A DNA stretch of 64,000 nt from Helicobacter anseris (GTDB lineage: Bacteria > Campylobacterota > Campylobacteria > Campylobacterales > Helicobacteraceae). The position numbers and the translations under genes are program-made. Positions 26,554-36,025 of the stretch are shown here, one piece after another (positions within the stretch are counted from its first letter, which is position 1; each line of letters opens with the position of its first letter). The DNA is taken from NCBI GenBank assembly GCA_004368235.1, contig JXTW01000007.1:22968-86967 (forward strand), read 5' to 3'. The notes under the pieces were generated by a model. It saw only the letters and a program-made list of their open reading frames with translations. It did no database searches and was not told the origin of the DNA.

Positions 26554-27906
26554 ATGACAGAGACTTCAGCTATTCAAGATTTCCAGTCGCTAGGGCTAGG
26601 AGCTAGGGTCCTTAGAGGGGTGAGGGCTGCTGGCTTTAATACTCCAAGCCCCATTCAAGCTAAGGCTATCCCAGAAATTCTTAAACAAAATGATCTTATA
26701 GCGCAGGCACAAACAGGTACAGGGAAAACAGCTGCTTTTGCTTTGCCCATTTTAGAAATGATTGATCATAGAAATGGACTTGAGGCACTTGTTATTACTC
26801 CTACTCGTGAGCTAGCTATGCAAATTAGTGATGAGATTTTTAAACTTGGGAGATTCTTACGCACTCGTACAGTTTGTGTGTATGGTGGACAGAGCATAAA
26901 AAAACAATGTGATCTTATTGCCAAAAATCCTCAAGTTATGATCGCAACACCAGGGCGTCTTTTAGATCATTTGCAAAATGGTAGACTTGAAAACTTTACT
27001 CCAAAATTTGTTGTGCTAGATGAAAGCGATGAGATGCTAGATATGGGTTTTTTGGATGAGATAGAAGAAATTTTTAATTATTTACCAAATAATATCCAGA
27101 TTCTATTATTTTCAGCGACTATGCCCCCGGCTATTAAAAAGCTTGCTGAAAAGATTCTGCATAATCCTGTCCATATTCGTATTGCCCCAGCTAATGTGAT
27201 TAATACAGATATTATGCAACGTTATTATATCGTTGAAGATAATGCGAGGAAGGATGCCATTATAGCACTTTTGACTAAAGAGAATATAGAAAAAGGTATT
27301 ATTTTTACTCGAACTAAAAAAGAAGCTGATAATCTTTTTGAATATCTTAAGGCTAGAGGACATAAAGCACAGTGTTTGCATGGAGATATGGACCAGAGAT
27401 CTAGAAGAGCAGCTATGCTTGAGTTTAAAGAGAAAAAATGCGATATATTGGTAGCCACAGATGTGGCTGCAAGGGGACTTGATGTTTCTGATGTTAGTCA
27501 TGTATTTAATTATCATATTCCTCTTAACCCAGAAATTTATGTGCATAGAATCGGTCGTACTGGACGTGCTGGTAAAAAGGGTAGTGCTATTACTTTAGTA
27601 ACATCTTTGGAGTTTAAAGAATTAAGAAGCATTCAAAAAGAAGTAGGAGGCAAACTAGAGCCGTATGAAGGTGAGGGGATATCCCAAAAAAGAATGCTTG
27701 CCCATCATATTAGACAGGAAATTTTAAAGTTTAAGGTTAGTGATGAAGCTTTTGAACTTTATGAGGAGCTTGAAAGGGATAGTGATTTACCTCAAATTAC
27801 ATTGAGATTATTATCCTTACATTTGCAGACATTAGAGAATAATTCTAAAAAGCGTTTGCAAAATAAGGCAAAAAACTCATACAAAAGAGGCAAAAGAGCG
27901 CGTTAA
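26554..27906 (+). CDS. DEAD-box RNA helicase (RhpA-like)
   Basis: A 450-residue ATP-dependent RNA helicase, probably acting in RNA decay or ribosome assembly. Motifs in order: Q motif (TPSPIQAKAIP), motif I AQTGTGKTAAF, PTRELA, motif II DESDEMLDMGF (DESD in place of DEAD), SATMP, RGLDVSDV and HRIGRTGRAGKKG. A basic tail (about residues 425-450) is rich in Lys and Arg. H. pylori RhpA is the recalled counterpart, next to an SPFH gene as here. Confidence 0.95.
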   Translation: MTETSAIQDFQSLGLGARVLRGVRAAGFNTPSPIQAKAIPEILKQNDLIAQAQTGTGKTAAFALPILEMIDHRNGLEALVITPTRELAMQISDEIFKLGRFLRTRTVCVYGGQSIKKQCDLIAKNPQVMIATPGRLLDHLQNGRLENFTPKFVVLDESDEMLDMGFLDEIEEIFNYLPNNIQILLFSATMPPAIKKLAEKILHNPVHIRIAPANVINTDIMQRYYIVEDNARKDAIIALLTKENIEKGIIFTRTKKEADNLFEYLKARGHKAQCLHGDMDQRSRRAAMLEFKEKKCDILVATDVAARGLDVSDVSHVFNYHIPLNPEIYVHRIGRTGRAGKKGSAITLVTSLEFKELRSIQKEVGGKLEPYEGEGISQKRMLAHHIRQEILKFKVSDEAFELYEELERDSDLPQITLRLLSLHLQTLENNSKKRLQNKAKNSYKRGKRAR

Positions 27907-27921
27907 TTTTAAGGAATACAA

Positions 27922-28848
27922 ATGAAAGAAGCAAAATATATTTGGAAAGATGGACAATTAGTCGAGTGGAAGAATGCTACAGTGCATATTCTTACGCATA
28001 CTTTGCATTATGGTAATGGTGTATTTGAAGGTACAAGAGCTTATAAGGGTAAAAATAGTAAATTTGCTATTTTTCGTCTCCAAGATCATACTAAGCGCTT
28101 AATTGATTCTTGCAAAATTACAGCATTAAAGTGCCCTTATACACAAGAGCAATTAGAGCAAGCACAAATTGAACTACTTAGAGCTAATTTAGATAGTTTT
28201 GATGGAAATGTGTATATTCGCCCTTTGGTCTACCTGGGCTATGGAGCTATGGGTATGGATTTGCGCAAACCACCTGTAAATGTGGCAATTGCTGCATGGG
28301 AGTGGGGTGCATATTTAGGAGAGGATGCGATTAATAATGGGATTAAAGTAAAAACTAGCTCTTTTGCTAGAAATAGTGTGAAATCTACTCTTAATAAGGC
28401 TAAAGCAGTATCTAATTATCTTAATTCTCAGATGGCAAAATATGAAGCTTTAGAATGTGGTTTTGAAGAAGCTTTAATGCTTGATGAGAACGGCTTTGTA
28501 GCAGAAGGAAGTGCTGAATGTGTATTTATTGTTAGAAATGGAGTATTAATAACTCCACCTCATGATTATGCTTTAGAATCAATTACACAAGATACTGTTG
28601 TGCAGATCGCTAAAGATATGGGCATTAGTGTAGTAGAAAGAAGAATTACTAGAGATGAGTTTTATATAGCAGATGAAGCATTTTTTACAGGTACAGCCGC
28701 AGAGATTACACCTATTGCGTCTCTTGATTTTAGAAATATTGGCAATGGTCAAGTTGGCGAAATGACTAAAGCTTTGCAAAAACGATTTTTTGATATTGTT
28801 CAAGGACGAGATGAAAAATTTGACCATTTCTTGACCTATATTGATTAA
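27922..28848 (+). CDS. ilvE: Branched-chain amino acid aminotransferase
   Basis: A 308-residue PLP enzyme (fold type IV) that transaminates Leu, Ile and Val. It has the N-terminal LHYGNGVFEGTRAY, the PLP lysine in STLNKAKAVSNYLNSQMAK (K near residue 159), GFVAEGSAECVF and FTGTAAEITPIASLD. It starts 16 bp after the helicase with an AAGGAA-type site. Complete. Confidence 0.96.
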   Translation: MKEAKYIWKDGQLVEWKNATVHILTHTLHYGNGVFEGTRAYKGKNSKFAIFRLQDHTKRLIDSCKITALKCPYTQEQLEQAQIELLRANLDSFDGNVYIRPLVYLGYGAMGMDLRKPPVNVAIAAWEWGAYLGEDAINNGIKVKTSSFARNSVKSTLNKAKAVSNYLNSQMAKYEALECGFEEALMLDENGFVAEGSAECVFIVRNGVLITPPHDYALESITQDTVVQIAKDMGISVVERRITRDEFYIADEAFFTGTAAEITPIASLDFRNIGNGQVGEMTKALQKRFFDIVQGRDEKFDHFLTYID

Positions 28849-28879
28849 GATATTTGAAATCTATTTTTAAGGAGCATTG

Positions 28880-29995
28880 ATGCCCATTGATTTAAATGAA
28901 CACCTAAAAAATAAGAGTAAAAATAGCAATGAGAAAAGAGAGGAAAGAGGGGGCAATGATATGAGAGATGAATTGCCACCTCGTCGATTTAATCCGAAAA
29001 ATTCGGGTGGATATTTTTCTTCAAATCCAATAAATAATAAAAATTTATTTTTAATTATTGGAGCTATTATTATTGTGGTTTTATTGGTGGTTTTACGACC
29101 TTTTGTTGTAATTAGCTCTGGTCAAGTTGGAATCAAAGTTACTGCTGGTGAATATGATACTACACCACTTCAACCGGGTATTAGATTTTTTATCCCATTG
29201 ATACAAAATATTATTATTATGGATACTAAAGTTAGAGTATTAAATTTTTCAAGTACAGAGGATATGGGAGATTTTGGTCGTCGTAATGAAGGGGTAATGA
29301 GAAATGAAGCAATTAGTGTAATGGATTCTAGAGGTTTGACAGTATCTATTGAATTAACAGTTCAATATCAGCTTAATTCTCAAAATGCACCTATTACTTT
29401 GGCAACTTATGGACCTAATTGGGAGTTAAGTATTATTAACTCTACAGTAAGAGATGTGGTAAGAAATGTTATTGGTCGCTATCCAGCAGAAGAGCTGCCT
29501 ACTAAACGTAACGAAATTGCTAAGCTTATAGATGATGGGATTAGAAATGAGATTGCTAAAAGAGATAATAGTCCTGTGGAGTTGAAATCTGTACAGCTAA
29601 GAGAGATTGTTTTGCCTTCAAAAATTAAAGAGCAAATTGAAAAAGTACAGATTGCCCGTCAAGAGGCAGAGCGTGTGCGCTATGAGGTAGATAGATCTAA
29701 GCAAGAAGCAGAAAAAGTAGCGGCTTTAGCTAAGGGTGAGGCTGAAGCAAATAGAATTAAAGCTCAAGGAAGTGCTGATGCTATTATTATTGAAGCTAAA
29801 GCCAAGGCAAGCGCAAATAAGGCTATTGCTGAAAGTCTTAATGAAAGGCTTTTAAAGCTAAGAGAGATAGAGGTGCAGGGCAAATTTAATGAAGCACTTA
29901 AAGAAAATAAGGATGCACAGATTTTCCTTATGCCTGGTGGAGCTGTACCAAATTTATGGGTAGATTCTAAGAAAAAGGCAGCCGCTAGCAATTAA
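28880..29995 (+). CDS. SPFH/prohibitin-family membrane protein (HflK/HflC-like)
   Basis: A 371-residue protein with one transmembrane helix near residues 55-75 and a periplasmic SPFH domain (VISSGQVGIKVTAGEYDTTPLQPGIRFFIP onward, given here in parts), followed by a long coiled coil rich in Glu, Ala and Lys (residues about 255-330). ATG 28880 has AGGAG 8 bases before it. Such proteins form membrane rings that control quality-control proteases; the single-gene form without HflC is usual for this lineage. Confidence 0.88.
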   Translation: MPIDLNEHLKNKSKNSNEKREERGGNDMRDELPPRRFNPKNSGGYFSSNPINNKNLFLIIGAIIIVVLLVVLRPFVVISSGQVGIKVTAGEYDTTPLQPGIRFFIPLIQNIIIMDTKVRVLNFSSTEDMGDFGRRNEGVMRNEAISVMDSRGLTVSIELTVQYQLNSQNAPITLATYGPNWELSIINSTVRDVVRNVIGRYPAEELPTKRNEIAKLIDDGIRNEIAKRDNSPVELKSVQLREIVLPSKIKEQIEKVQIARQEAERVRYEVDRSKQEAEKVAALAKGEAEANRIKAQGSADAIIIEAKAKASANKAIAESLNERLLKLREIEVQGKFNEALKENKDAQIFLMPGGAVPNLWVDSKKKAAASN

Positions 29996-30022
29996 GTTTT
30001 CGGTATTTTGCAGGAGTGGTTT

Positions 30023-30541
30023 ATGCAGGAGATGATAATAGCAACTTTGCACAGAATGCTGCAGGGTATAGATCTGCCAGGCATTCTAGTGGGAGTTTTT
30101 TTATTTCTCCTTTTTATATTATTTTTTACTCTAGCTTTGCGTATAAGAAGGCGTTTTTTCAGATTTCTATTTTTCTTATTGTCATTTATTTTTTTATTTG
30201 GTATTCCACCAGCTATTGTTTTTAGTTCAAAATACTATTTTCATAAGATTGAGATTGTCTATAATCATTCTAGACCATTAATGTTTAGTAATTCATTTTT
30301 AATAGATATCGCATTTAGAAATAATGGGGTCTTGCCTTTGAGTAAATGCTTAATTAGTATTATCCCTAAACGCAATAACCCAAGCTTATTAAATAAAGTT
30401 CGTGATCTTGTCGATCCTATAGCCTATATCAGTTATTCATTTAACCAGAAAATATCAATCGGTCAATCTTATGAAATATCAAAGATCTTACCCTACCGGT
30501 ATAAAAAATTTAACTTTGATTTTGAGATTGATTGTAGATAA
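30023..30541 (+). CDS. DUF2393-type membrane protein
   Basis: A 172-residue protein with two hydrophobic helices in the N-terminal half (about residues 20-40 and 45-70) and a beta-rich C-terminal part (FHKIEIVYNHSRPLMF and NNGVLPLSKCLISI). ATG 30023 is placed 6 bases after a GGAG; the TTG at 30008 lies upstream of that site. It pairs with the SPFH gene, as recalled in H. pylori HP0248-HP0249. Biochemical function is unknown. Confidence 0.75.
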   Translation: MQEMIIATLHRMLQGIDLPGILVGVFLFLLFILFFTLALRIRRRFFRFLFFLLSFIFLFGIPPAIVFSSKYYFHKIEIVYNHSRPLMFSNSFLIDIAFRNNGVLPLSKCLISIIPKRNNPSLLNKVRDLVDPIAYISYSFNQKISIGQSYEISKILPYRYKKFNFDFEIDCR

Positions 30542-31207
30542 TTAAATGATTGACCCTAAAGTAGCGATTGCTATGGCAGCACATTCACTTTTTAGTGTTA
30601 TATCACCAAGAGAAAGTTTTTTAATACAGATATTTTGTTTTTCTTGATTGCTAAATCCTCCTTCAGGACCAATGATGATTCCGTTTTTAAAATCTTGATA
30701 TTGCCCTATTGCTTGCCCTTCAAAGTCTAGCATATATGCGTTGGGATAATGAGTTATAACTTGATGGAAATCCTTGAGTATTTCTATTAACATTAGCGTA
30801 TTTCTGCCACATTGTTCGCATGATTGTATAAGGATTTTTTCTAGTTTTTCAAGATTAATTTTTTCATTTCTTTGGGATCTATGAGCATAAAATAGGGTTA
30901 GCTTTGCAATATTTAGCTGATTTAAAAAAGGTAAAGTATTATAAATAGTTTTTGCTTCGGTAATAGCCCAAATCAAGTGGGTATTTGTTTTTTTGGTTAT
31001 ATAGTTTTGTATGCCTATAAGTTTTAATTTAGCAGATTTTTTGTTAATTTCTAGATGGGTATAGGTATATATTTTATTTTCCATAAGGTTGCAGAAATTA
31101 AGATTTTCATTTTTATGAGTTCTGCGAGCAAGATAGAGATGCCTAAATTGCTCTTCTTTGATCTCTAAGAATTCTAAACCTGCATTTTTATGATAACAGA
31201 ATCTCAA
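30542..31207 (-). CDS. rsmE: 16S rRNA m3U1498 methyltransferase
   Basis: A 221-residue SPOUT-family enzyme. The knot region is clear: GIIIGPEGGFSNQEK followed by LKSECAAIAIATLGSII. The start is TTG, overlapping the TGA of the upstream membrane protein gene (TTGA), so translation is coupled. Convergent with the DUF2393 gene with no spacer. Confidence 0.92.
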   Translation of the reverse strand: MRFCYHKNAGLEFLEIKEEQFRHLYLARRTHKNENLNFCNLMENKIYTYTHLEINKKSAKLKLIGIQNYITKKTNTHLIWAITEAKTIYNTLPFLNQLNIAKLTLFYAHRSQRNEKINLEKLEKILIQSCEQCGRNTLMLIEILKDFHQVITHYPNAYMLDFEGQAIGQYQDFKNGIIIGPEGGFSNQEKQNICIKKLSLGDITLKSECAAIAIATLGSII

Positions 31208-31629
31208 ACTTTAACTCCAAATATGCTTATAGCAAGGATAAGCATAATCAGTTGTATGCTATAAAGAAGTTTGCAAAATTTTACATAAGATTTCATACCA
31301 GATTCTGAAATGCGCGATATTTTTAGTAGATTCTTACGCTTGATTTCATAGATTGAAATAATAAGTAAAATAGCTAACATAGCTATAATTCGCCAAGAAA
31401 ACTTAAATCCTAGCATCGCCCAAATGGATATACCTGTCAAAAAAATAATGCTTAAAAGCAGGAAGATAAGTGGCATACAAAACCAGATTTTTTTATTTAA
31501 CTTAGCATAGTTTTTTTCAAAGTATGTATTAAAAAGATTAAAAGCAAAAATGGGTAATAATAAAGATACAAAAATATGATGATAAAAAATAAGCGAAGAG
31601 ATGGCTAAGCTTACACCATTAGATTCCAT
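31204..31629 (-). CDS. Small conserved membrane protein of unknown function
   Basis: A 141-residue protein with four hydrophobic helices (near residues 8-32, 48-68, 78-94 and 120-138). His-20 and His-19 lie in the first helix region (FYHHIF), which could be haem or metal ligands. It is coupled to rsmE and divergent from hemH. Position between rsmE and hemH matches recalled H. pylori HP0374-HP0376. No family I can name. Confidence 0.7.
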   Translation of the reverse strand: MESNGVSLAISSLIFYHHIFVSLLLPIFAFNLFNTYFEKNYAKLNKKIWFCMPLIFLLLSIIFLTGISIWAMLGFKFSWRIIAMLAILLIISIYEIKRKNLLKISRISESGMKSYVKFCKLLYSIQLIMLILAISIFGVKV

Positions 31630-31719
31630 TTAAACTCCTTGTTGTTGGGGTTTTGATTATAGCGTATTAACTTTATTTTAATACTATTTTTAATTTTATC
31701 AAAACATAAGGGGTGTGCT

Positions 31720-32658
31720 ATAAAAGAAGGAGTATTGCTTTTAAATATGGGGGGTCCCAATCACCTTAGTGAAGTAGAAATTTTTTTAAAAAATATGTTT
31801 GCTGATCCTTATATCCTTACATTAAAATCTGCTCTTATGAGAAAGCTTTTAGGCGGGATAATTGTAAAAAAGCGTCTAGAAGCCGCTAAAAATAACTATC
31901 GTGCTATTGGTGGAAAATCTCCAATTACCCCTTTAACTTTTTCTCTTACAAAAAAGCTTCAAGAGCTTGATTTAGATCGGTTTTATTCTTATGCAATGCG
32001 TTATACCCCTCCTTATGCTACTTTAGCATTAGAAGAGATGCGTCAGAAGGGTATAGAAAAAATTCATCTTTTTAGTATGTATCCTCAATATTCTAGCGCG
32101 ACTACATTATCTTCTTTTGTTGATGTAAAAAATGCTTTAAAGAAGTTGGATTATTCGCCTAAAATACGTGTGATTGAGCGATATCACAATCATTTAAGTT
32201 ATATTAAAATGTGTGCGGATATTGTCCTCCAGAGGCTTGAAGATAGAAATGCAAATGATTTTGTTTTAGTATTTTCAGCTCATTCCTTGCCAGAGAGTTT
32301 TATTAAAAATAATGATCCTTATCAAAGGGAATGTGAAGAAAGTTTAGAGCTTTTGAAATTAGAATTTAAAAATAGAGATATAAGATTTAAGAATATTTTT
32401 TTATCATATCAGAGTAAAATTGGACCAGTAAAATGGATAGGACCGAGTACAAAAGAGATATTATCATCATTAAAAGGAGAGAATGTCGTGATTTCTCCGC
32501 TTGGTTTTAGTATTGATAATTCAGAGACAATTTATGAAATTGATATAGAATACAGAGAGTTGGCTAAGAAAGTTGGTATAGGCGAATTTTTGCTTTGCCC
32601 TTGTCCCAATGATTCATTAGAGTTTGCCAGATTGATTTTAGAATTACTTAAGGAGTGA
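31720..32658 (+). CDS. hemH: Ferrochelatase, with a likely non-canonical start codon
   Basis: Ferrochelatase inserts Fe2+ into protoporphyrin IX. The protein (312 residues from 31720) carries LLLNMGGPN, then the catalytic-region motif FSAHSLPESF, SYQSKIGP and GFSIDNSETIYEID. No ATG, GTG or TTG precedes residue LLLNMGG in frame back to the stop at 31660, and the first TTG (31735) would delete the conserved first strand and has its AAGGAG only 2 bases away. An ATA at 31720, 6 bases after AAGGGG, restores the usual KEGVLLLNMGGPN start. The end overlaps the next gene's ribosome-binding site. Confidence 0.9.
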   Translation: MKEGVLLLNMGGPNHLSEVEIFLKNMFADPYILTLKSALMRKLLGGIIVKKRLEAAKNNYRAIGGKSPITPLTFSLTKKLQELDLDRFYSYAMRYTPPYATLALEEMRQKGIEKIHLFSMYPQYSSATTLSSFVDVKNALKKLDYSPKIRVIERYHNHLSYIKMCADIVLQRLEDRNANDFVLVFSAHSLPESFIKNNDPYQRECEESLELLKLEFKNRDIRFKNIFLSYQSKIGPVKWIGPSTKEILSSLKGENVVISPLGFSIDNSETIYEIDIEYRELAKKVGIGEFLLCPCPNDSLEFARLILELLKE

Positions 32659-32660
32659 TC

Positions 32661-33272
32661 ATGGGCTTTAAATATTATATTTTTTTAATGCTGGCTGGAA
32701 TATTTTTTTTAGGCTGCAAGGATAATAAAAAATTAGATTCAAGCGATTTTTCATCTGGTAGTGAGGTTAGTCAGACCATAATGGCTAAACATGACAGCTT
32801 GGATAAGAATAGCTATAAAGGGCTAGAGCATATTTTTCAAGATACAGGTACAATTCAAAGCAATGATAAATTTTTAATGTTGGTATTTGGTAAGAATAAT
32901 TGCAGCTATTGTGAGAAGCTAAAAGAGGATATTAAAAAGGATTCTGATTTGCAAAGATATGTTAGTGCAAATTTTAGCCCTTATTATATTAACATTGATT
33001 ATGAAAAAGTGCATCATTTTAACTTTGGTGAGGGGAAAGAAAAAGGGGAGGCAAATGTCCCTACTTCACAATTGGCTGCGCTTTATAGGATACATGCCAC
33101 ACCAACGACTGTTTTTGGTGATAAGGATGGTAGGACAATCTTGGTGATTCCAGGTTATTTACCTAATTATAAAAAGGTTTTAGAATTTATTGTTTCAAAT
33201 ACTTGGAAGAAGGCTAAAGATTTGCAAGAGAGAAATAAGCTTTTTGCAGATTATTTAGGGGCTTCAAAATGA
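32661..33272 (+). CDS. Thioredoxin-fold lipoprotein, cytochrome c biogenesis
   Basis: A 203-residue protein with a lipoprotein signal (LAGIFFLGCKD, lipobox LGC) and a thioredoxin-like domain with active site NNCSYCEKL near residue 80 and the cis-Pro segment HATPTTVFGD. It probably keeps apocytochrome c haem-binding thiols reduced using electrons from CcdA. It overlaps ccsBA by 4 bp and follows hemH, an order kept in H. pylori HP0376-HP0378. ATG 32661 has AAGGAG upstream. Confidence 0.88.
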   Translation: MGFKYYIFLMLAGIFFLGCKDNKKLDSSDFSSGSEVSQTIMAKHDSLDKNSYKGLEHIFQDTGTIQSNDKFLMLVFGKNNCSYCEKLKEDIKKDSDLQRYVSANFSPYYINIDYEKVHHFNFGEGKEKGEANVPTSQLAALYRIHATPTTVFGDKDGRTILVIPGYLPNYKKVLEFIVSNTWKKAKDLQERNKLFADYLGASK

Positions 33273-36025
33273 GATTTGTGCGGACTTTTTTTTGCAATTT
33301 TTGGATTATTATACCTATAGGATTTGTTTATGCACTATCTTGTGGAGTCGCCACATTTATAGAAAATGATTATGGCACAATGATGGCAAATGCTATTGTT
33401 TATCGTTCTTTTTGGTTTAATCTTTTGCATCTTTATTTAGCCTTAGCTCTTTTTTTTAGTTTTATTTTTTCTTCAGCTTGGCGAGAGAAAAAATATGCTG
33501 TTGTTATACTCCATTTTGCATTTATCGTTATTATTATTGGCGCAGCAGTTACGCGTTTTTTTGCATTTGAAGGGAGAATGCATATTAGGGAGAATAGTGA
33601 AAGTTTTAGCATTACTGCGAGTGAACCTAGTATTAATATTATGGCTATGAAAGAAAATGGAGATAAAGAATTTTATTTTCTAGAAAAGACACTTTTAAGC
33701 GTGCTTGGCAGAAAGGATGAAACTATTCATTTTTTTGGTAAGCCACTTAAATTAAGCGAGTTTAAGGTAAAAAAGCTAAGTAATCATAAGAATGATGATA
33801 CATTAGAAGTAGCTTTTAGTGCTTGCTATGATTCCATATGTAAGGATTATAAACTTTTAGGCAGCTCTGGTGATAATCTACAATTTGAGCGACAAGATTT
33901 TAATGGTATTAGAATTTTTATGAGTTATGGTTCTAGAGATATTCCACTTCCTTTTGGTTTAAGGCTTAAAAAATTTAACATTGAGCGCTATCCTGGATCC
34001 ATGAGTCCTTCATCATATGCATCTGAAGTGGAGATTTTAAATGCCAATGGTCAGATTATTAAGCCTTACCGCATTTTTATGAATAATGTTTTAGACTTTG
34101 AAGGGTATAGATTTTATCAATCCTCTTATGATCAGGATGAGAGGGGTACAATTTTATCAGTTAACAGGGATCCTGGGAAAAATATAACTTATCTTGGTTA
34201 TGGGTTATTGATTTTAGGAGCTATACTTATTCTTTTTGCTAAAAATGGTCGTTTTCAAATTCTTGCTAAATTTTTACAGAATCAAAAAATGATTTGTGTT
34301 GCACTTATGTTTTTATTAGGGTTTTCATCGCAGAATTTGCGAGCAGAAAATATAACTCAAGATACAGAGCTAAGCAGTGAACAAAAGGCTGATTTTTTAC
34401 AAACTTTTGCTAAAAACTCTAAACATCATACAAAGGAATTTTCTAAATTACAACTTCAAAATTTCTCTGGCAGGATAGAACCAATTGATACTATTGCCAA
34501 TCAAGTAATTCATAAAATTACGCATAAAACTACATTATTTGGTATGGATGAAAATCAACTTTTTTTGGGAATGATGCTATATCCTCAAATCTTTAAAGAC
34601 TTAAAGATGATTTTTGTTGGTAGGAATGAGGGCATTAAGGAAATAATAGGTCTGAAAAAAAATGATAACTTCGCATCTTTTTCAGATTTTTATAGCCAAA
34701 ATATTGGTTATAAACTTAATAATTATGTCCAAGAAGCTAATAGAAAAGATCCTGCTAAGAGGGATAGCTTTGATAAAGATATTTTAAAGATTGATGAGCG
34801 AGTAAATTTGGCTTATAGTATTTTTAGCGGGGTATTTTTAAGAATATTCCCAATGCAAGATGGTGATGCTTGGCTAGATCCCTTAGGAGTAGCAAAAATG
34901 GGTGATGCGACAATAGCTCATGAGGTTTCTAAGCTACTTGGTGATGTATTTAAAGCATTTGATGCAGGTATTTTTAGAAATAATTGGAGTGAAGTCTCTT
35001 CTTCTTTGGAAGCTATAGCGGAATATCAAAAAGAGCATAGCCCAATGCTTTATTTGAGCGCAACAAAAGTAAGGGCAGAAATGTTTTTGAATTCAAGTAA
35101 TATTTTTAGTAAGCTAATTGCCCCTTATTTGATTATAGGTCTTTTATTTTTAATAAGCGTGATCATAGGGATGTTTAAAAATAAAACTCCAAATAGGGGA
35201 ATAAAAATTTTTCTATATAGCCTGGCTATTGGATGTGTACTAGTTCATACAATAGCACTGATTTTACGATGGTATGTGAGTGATCATTCTCCTTGGAGTA
35301 ATGCTTATGAATCAATGCTTTATATTGCTTGGGCTGCGAGTATAGCTGGTGTGGTATTTTTTAGGCATTATTTTTTGGCAATTTCTGCAGCACTTTTCTT
35401 AGCAGGAATCTCGCTATTTGTTGCAGATTTAGGCTTTATGGATCCACAGATAACCCCTTTAGTACCAGTGCTTAAGTCTTATTGGTTAAATATTCATGTA
35501 TCTATCATTACAGCAAGCTATGGTTTTTTAGGTTTATGTTTCATTTTAGGTGTAATGAGCCTATTTTTATTTATTTTTCGTGCACCTTCTCGTCCAAACA
35601 TAGATAATTCGATTCAATCTCTTTATGCACTTAATGAAATGGCAATGATTTTAGGCTTAATGTTTTTGAGTGTTGGAAACTTTTTGGGAGGAGTTTGGGC
35701 TAATGAATCTTGGGGGAGATATTGGAGTTGGGATGCTAAAGAGACTTGGGCACTTATTTCAATTGTGATTTATAGCATTGTCTTACATTTGCGTTTTATG
35801 GGCTTTAAGAATATGCCTTATGCCTTTTCTGTGGCAAGTGTATTAGCTTTTTATGTAATTTTAATGACTTATTTTGGGGTAAATTATTATTTATCTGGTA
35901 TGCATAGCTATGCTGCTGGAGATCCTGTGCCTGTGCCTATTTTTGTGTATTATTTTGTGGGGTTAAATATACTTTTGATTATCTTTTCTGCTCGTAAATA
36001 TAGCTTAAAGGCATCCTGTGCCTAG
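33269..36025 (+). CDS. ccsA: Fused cytochrome c synthase CcsBA (ResB-CcsA)
   Basis: A 918-residue system II haem lyase. The N-terminal ResB half (about residues 1-360) has four helices and a large periplasmic region; the C-terminal CcsA half (about residues 610-910) carries the tryptophan-rich haem loop WGRYWSWDAKETWALIS and conserved His residues in the flanking loops (HTIALILRW, NIHVSIITASYG and LHLRFMG). The fusion is the normal state in Campylobacterota. Confidence 0.95.
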   Translation: MRFVRTFFCNFWIIIPIGFVYALSCGVATFIENDYGTMMANAIVYRSFWFNLLHLYLALALFFSFIFSSAWREKKYAVVILHFAFIVIIIGAAVTRFFAFEGRMHIRENSESFSITASEPSINIMAMKENGDKEFYFLEKTLLSVLGRKDETIHFFGKPLKLSEFKVKKLSNHKNDDTLEVAFSACYDSICKDYKLLGSSGDNLQFERQDFNGIRIFMSYGSRDIPLPFGLRLKKFNIERYPGSMSPSSYASEVEILNANGQIIKPYRIFMNNVLDFEGYRFYQSSYDQDERGTILSVNRDPGKNITYLGYGLLILGAILILFAKNGRFQILAKFLQNQKMICVALMFLLGFSSQNLRAENITQDTELSSEQKADFLQTFAKNSKHHTKEFSKLQLQNFSGRIEPIDTIANQVIHKITHKTTLFGMDENQLFLGMMLYPQIFKDLKMIFVGRNEGIKEIIGLKKNDNFASFSDFYSQNIGYKLNNYVQEANRKDPAKRDSFDKDILKIDERVNLAYSIFSGVFLRIFPMQDGDAWLDPLGVAKMGDATIAHEVSKLLGDVFKAFDAGIFRNNWSEVSSSLEAIAEYQKEHSPMLYLSATKVRAEMFLNSSNIFSKLIAPYLIIGLLFLISVIIGMFKNKTPNRGIKIFLYSLAIGCVLVHTIALILRWYVSDHSPWSNAYESMLYIAWAASIAGVVFFRHYFLAISAALFLAGISLFVADLGFMDPQITPLVPVLKSYWLNIHVSIITASYGFLGLCFILGVMSLFLFIFRAPSRPNIDNSIQSLYALNEMAMILGLMFLSVGNFLGGVWANESWGRYWSWDAKETWALISIVIYSIVLHLRFMGFKNMPYAFSVASVLAFYVILMTYFGVNYYLSGMHSYAAGDPVPVPIFVYYFVGLNILLIIFSARKYSLKASCA

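Noticed and set aside
27112..27546. 144-codon minus-strand open frame
   Set aside because: It is antisense to conserved helicase motifs, with a composition typical of a shadow frame.
31747..31754. Six-G run at the start of hemH (and a similar one near 2449) as a phase-variable tract
   Set aside because: The runs are short and encode a conserved Gly-Gly (or lie in an ordinary coding region); no longer poly-G or poly-C tract was found in the window.
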